DNA from: DAIMFL01 sp964372215
Lineage (GTDB): Bacteria; Pseudomonadota; Alphaproteobacteria; Dongiales; Dongiaceae
NCBI GenBank assembly: GCA_964372215.1
Contig: CAYJQC010000011.1
Span: forward strand, 81,552-145,551
Length of the DNA: 64,000 bases
Reading direction: 5' to 3'
Positions 61,099 to 64,000 of the stretch are shown one piece after another; position 1 is the stretch's first letter; each line of letters begins with the position of its first letter. The position numbers were made by a program, and so were the translations under genes. Below the pieces are notes generated by a model that was not told the origin of the DNA, searched no databases, and worked only from the letters and a program-made list of their open reading frames with translations.

Positions 61099-62022
61099 CT
61101 AGTCATAGCGAACCTTCGGATCAAGAAAGCCGTAGAGCAGATCGACCGCCAAATTGAACAGAATGATGAGCGCGCCGTAGAACACGGTCACGCCCATCAC
61201 CAGCGTGTAGTCGCGGTTGAGCGCGGCCTGCACGAAGTAGCGACCGATCCCGGGAATGCCGAAGATCTGCTCGATGATGATGGAGCCGGTGATGATGCTG
61301 GCGACCGCCGGACCCAGATAAGACACTACCGGCAGCAGCGCCGCGCGCAATGCATGGCGTATCAGGGTGATGTGCTCGGGCAGCCCCTTGGCGCGGGCGG
61401 TGCGCACATAGTTCGAGTGCAGCACCTCGATCATGCTGCCGCGTGTCAGCCGCGCTACCGCCGCGATCTGGGGCAGGGCCAGCGCCACGATCGGCAGGAC
61501 GACATGACTGAGGTCGCCGCCGCCCCATCCGCCGACCGGCAGCCAGGCGAACCACAATCCGAAAATCAGGGTGAGCAAGGGCGCGACAACGAAGTTCGGG
61601 ATGGTGATCCCGGTCATCGCCGTTGCCATCACCGCGTAGTCGAGTGCCGAATTCTGCCTGAGCGCCGCCACAGAGCCGAGCCCGATGCCGATCGCGACTG
61701 CCAGCAGCATGGCGATGCCACCGAGCTTGAGACTCGCGGGAAACCCGCCCCAGATCAGCTCGGTGACGGAGAAGTCCTTGTATTGGAAAGAGGGACCAAA
61801 GTCGCCCTGCAGCAGGTTGCCGATGTACCGCACGAACTGCCGCGGCAAGGATTCGTCGAGGTGATAAGCCTTGATCAGATTGGCTTCGACTTCCGCCGAC
61901 AGCTTGCGCTCCTTGTCGAACGGGCCGCCCGGTGCCAGCCGCATCATGAAGAAGGCGATGGCGACGATGATGAACAGCGTCGGCAGGGCGCCCAGCAGGC
62001 GTTTGATTGCGTACAGCAGCAC
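61099..62022 (-). CDS. oppB: Oligopeptide ABC transporter permease OppB
   Basis: 307 residues with six membrane helices. Start of family: LLGALPTLFIIVAIAFFMMRLAPGGPFD; the EAA loop region is YVRTARAKGLPEHITLIRHALR; the end is NLAVDLLYGFLDPKVRYD. It has the full OppB length. It is separated from oppA by 129 bp that carry a perfect 14-bp hairpin, which may make permease expression lower than that of the binding protein. Confidence 0.95.
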   Translation of the reverse strand: MLLYAIKRLLGALPTLFIIVAIAFFMMRLAPGGPFDKERKLSAEVEANLIKAYHLDESLPRQFVRYIGNLLQGDFGPSFQYKDFSVTELIWGGFPASLKLGGIAMLLAVAIGIGLGSVAALRQNSALDYAVMATAMTGITIPNFVVAPLLTLIFGLWFAWLPVGGWGGGDLSHVVLPIVALALPQIAAVARLTRGSMIEVLHSNYVRTARAKGLPEHITLIRHALRAALLPVVSYLGPAVASIITGSIIIEQIFGIPGIGRYFVQAALNRDYTLVMGVTVFYGALIILFNLAVDLLYGFLDPKVRYD

Positions 62023-62063
62023 GAGAGGTCTCGATCAACGCGATCCGTCAGGTGCCGTCGGCC

Positions 62064-62095
62064 CTGGGTCCCCATCCTTCGGGATGGGGACCCAG
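62064..62095 (-). repeat. Perfect 14-bp hairpin between oppA and oppB
   Basis: The stem arms are 62064-62077 and 62082-62095 with a 4-base loop. There is no T tract after it on the minus strand. In binding-protein-dependent operons, such a hairpin after the binding-protein gene stabilises the upstream message and limits readthrough, as at malE-malF. Confidence 0.75.
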
Positions 62096-62151
62096 ACCGC
62101 CGGAGCGGTGCCGCCGGCGACGACAGGAGTCATCGGATCAACAGGTCTGCC

Positions 62152-63750
62152 CTAGCCCTTCAGGGACAGATAGCGGCTCAAGTGGATGTCCAGGATATTG
62201 AACTCCCAGCCGGCCACTTTCTTGCTGATCATGTGCTGCGACGTGTAGTGGTAGATCGGAATCAACGCGACGTCGTCGAGGAACACCTTCTCGGCCTGCT
62301 CCAGATAGTTCATCCGCTTGTCGATGTTCGCCGGCTTCGCCGCGTCGGCGAGAAGCCCGTCGAACTTCGCGGAATTGTAGCCGGCATCGTTGCGCTCGCC
62401 GGCATTGGAGAGGAACAGCTCGAGGAAGTTCAGGGGATCGACGTAGTCGCCGATCCAGGCCGCGCGCGCGATCTCGTACTTCTTCTGATCGCGCGTATCG
62501 AGATAGACCTTCCACTCCTGGTTGGTCAGCGTCATCTTCACGCCGAGCGCCTTCTTCCACATGCTGGCGATGGCGATGGCGATCTTCCGGTGATTTTCGC
62601 TGGTGTTGTAGAGCAGCTGGATTTCGAGCGGATTGTCCGGGCCATAGCCAGCCTCGGCGTAGAGCTTCTTGGCCATCTCGAGGCGCTCGGCCATTTTCAT
62701 GCCTTTGAAGAACACCGACTGCTGTTCGTAGCCGGGGACGCCCGGCGGAACCCAGGCATAGGCCGGCAGCTCGCCGCCCTGGGTGATCTTGTCGGTCAGG
62801 ATCTCGCGGTCGACCGCGAGCGAGAGCGCCTGGCGGAGCTTCAGATGGTCGCCGAGGGGCGCCTTGGTCAGGTTGATCACGTAGTAGTAGGTGCCGAAAT
62901 ACGGCGTGTTGTGGAACTCGTCGGCCATGTTGGCTTCGAGCCACTTGATCTGGTCCGACGGCGCGTCATAGGTGATGTGGAGTTCGCCGGCGCGGAAGCG
63001 CTTCAGCTCCTCGGCGACATCCTCGGTCGGATAATAGACGATCTTGTCGAGCTTCACCGAGGCCGCTTCGCGGAAGTTCGGGTTCTTGACCAGAGTCACC
63101 TGCGATTGCGGGACCCAGTCGGACATCACGAACGCGCCGTTCCCCACCTGGTTGCCGGGGCGGGTCCATTCGTCGCCGAACTTCTCGACCGTCGCCTTGT
63201 GGACCGGGAACGAGATGTTGTGGGTCAGCACGCCGAGAATGAAAGGCGTCGGGCCGGTGAGGGTTATCTGGAAGGTGTCCTCGTCCACCGCCGCGACGCC
63301 GAGCTTGCCGAGGTCGGCCTCCTCGCCGGCGATGATCGCCGAGGCATTGAAGATCGGCGCCAGGATCGGCGCATAATCTGATGCCGTCTTCGGGTCGACG
63401 GCGCGTTGGAACGAGTAGACCCAGTCGGCTGCTGTGACCGGCTCGCCGTTCGACCACTTGCCATCCTTGCGCAGATGGAAGGTGTAGACGGTGCCGTCGT
63501 CGCTCACGTCCCAACTCTCCGCCGCACCGGGCGCCTGCTGGCCGTCAGGAGTCAGCGTCACCAGTCCTTCGTAGAGATCGTTTTCGATCGCGTTCTCGGT
63601 GACGCCGGTCGACTTGTGCGGATCGAGCGTCTCCGGCTCGGTCCCGTTGCCGCGGTGCAGCACCTGCTCTGCCTGCGCCGCCACGGCGGTGCCGAGTATC
63701 AGCGCCGAGGCCAGCGCTACCGCGCGCAGGCGCGTGAACGCTTTGCTCAT
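62152..63750 (-). CDS. oppA: Oligopeptide ABC transporter substrate-binding protein OppA
   Basis: 532 residues from the ATG at 63750, with GAGGGAGACC upstream. A signal peptide (VALASALILGTAVAAQA) precedes an SBP_bac_5 fold: HRGNGTEPETLDPHKSTGVTE, DLYEGLVTLTPDG, TFHLRKDGKWSNGEPVTAADWVYS-type block, and YVINLTKAPLGDHLKLRQAL. No lipobox, so it is a soluble periplasmic protein. It binds peptides and delivers them to OppBCDF. It is the first gene of the operon; I see no clear promoter boxes or regulator gene in the 250 bp to the window end. Confidence 0.95.
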   Translation of the reverse strand: MSKAFTRLRAVALASALILGTAVAAQAEQVLHRGNGTEPETLDPHKSTGVTENAIENDLYEGLVTLTPDGQQAPGAAESWDVSDDGTVYTFHLRKDGKWSNGEPVTAADWVYSFQRAVDPKTASDYAPILAPIFNASAIIAGEEADLGKLGVAAVDEDTFQITLTGPTPFILGVLTHNISFPVHKATVEKFGDEWTRPGNQVGNGAFVMSDWVPQSQVTLVKNPNFREAASVKLDKIVYYPTEDVAEELKRFRAGELHITYDAPSDQIKWLEANMADEFHNTPYFGTYYYVINLTKAPLGDHLKLRQALSLAVDREILTDKITQGGELPAYAWVPPGVPGYEQQSVFFKGMKMAERLEMAKKLYAEAGYGPDNPLEIQLLYNTSENHRKIAIAIASMWKKALGVKMTLTNQEWKVYLDTRDQKKYEIARAAWIGDYVDPLNFLELFLSNAGERNDAGYNSAKFDGLLADAAKPANIDKRMNYLEQAEKVFLDDVALIPIYHYTSQHMISKKVAGWEFNILDIHLSRYLSLKG

Positions 63751-64000
63751 GATTGGGGTCTCCCTCTCGTTGATGCCTGTGCCCAGGGCAGCCGCGACGT
63801 TGGCCGCCGGGCCGTTGTCACCGGCTTCGGGCGCAAGCCCTAGAAGCTCGTGACAGCTTGGTGCCGATAGTGGTGGATATGGCACCCCCGTTCAACGAGG
63901 ACGTTTCGCGAACAGGGGCTGGGTCGGGGGGCCGGGCGCGGGCCCCGCGTCCGGCAGCTCAGGAGCGCGGCCGCGGGCGGGCGGCCGGCGGTACCGGTGC

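Noticed and set aside
1..64000. CRISPR array, prophage, insertion sequence, rRNA or tRNA
   Set aside because: Reading through the gaps I found no regularly spaced repeats, transposase or phage genes, or tRNA cloverleaf-like sequence with the conserved T-loop. A covariance-model scan would be needed for a firm negative on small RNAs.

Overview
The window is high-GC DNA (roughly 70% by eye), tightly packed, with no rRNA, tRNA, CRISPR array or phage gene that I could find. The gene content points to an alphaproteobacterium, probably Rhodospirillales-like. Pointers are a solitary 41-residue rpmJ of the alphaproteobacterial type, a GapR/DUF2312 protein, a DUF1244 protein, FixJ-type response regulators, a two-domain dCTP deaminase and an SqrR/BigR-type sulfide repressor. 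TTG and GTG starts are common; several are supported by a ribosome binding site or by family numbering.

Layout. 1-7400: a signalling block on the minus strand, with a PAS protein, a FixJ-like regulator, a lone receiver, a FecR periplasmic protein, an OmpA-like lipoprotein, a CHASE2 histidine kinase and a hybrid kinase cut by the window edge. 7660-9440: a CLC chloride transporter. 9860-16200: a sulfide locus. sqrR, sqr and a DUF2892 gene run left from a short operator region, and an RND efflux pair runs right from it. 16380-19400: a histidine kinase, a pirin and a VOC protein. 19399-19576: a MITE-like inverted-repeat element. 19690-23600: a D-arginine-dehydrogenase-like enzyme, a MATE pump, a methyltransferase and rpmJ. 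23820-27860: glycolate oxidase glcDEF. 27850-31840: a DUF2817 peptidase-like protein, a second hybrid kinase and a TPR protein. 31960-35340: a dimethylglycine/sarcosine dehydrogenase-like enzyme with a choline-kinase-like protein. 35360-36020: a toxin-antitoxin module with a palindromic operator. 36170-46810: a small hypothetical gene, a molybdopterin oxidoreductase, pepN, glutaminase, a GNAT protein, a universal stress protein next to a decayed SulP transporter, rarD and pyruvate kinase. 46860-51610: glycerate kinase, then a hydroxyproline catabolism cluster (FCD-GntR regulator, DapA-like deaminase, 4-hydroxyproline epimerase). 51790-53160: a lower-GC islet with a two-domain dCTP deaminase and a zinc-ribbon protein. 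53420-58130: an N-formylglutamate amidohydrolase, a YbdK-type ligase, an SDR, an EamA transporter, DUF1244 and a GapR-like protein. 58150-63750: a complete oligopeptide ABC transporter (oppABCDF order on the minus strand).

How it works together. Most of the metabolism handles small carbon and nitrogen compounds: glycolate to glyoxylate (GlcDEF), glycerate to phosphoglycerate and pyruvate (glycerate kinase, pyruvate kinase), methylated amines or choline, hydroxyproline, D-amino acids, glutamine, formylglutamate and peptides. Sulfide appears to be sensed as persulfide by SqrR and oxidised by SQR. The points most worth a second look are the FecR/OmpA/CHASE2-kinase cluster, the shared SqrR operator driving both SQR and an RND pump, the 178-bp inverted-repeat element, the low-GC dCTP deaminase/zinc-ribbon islet and the SulP pseudogene.
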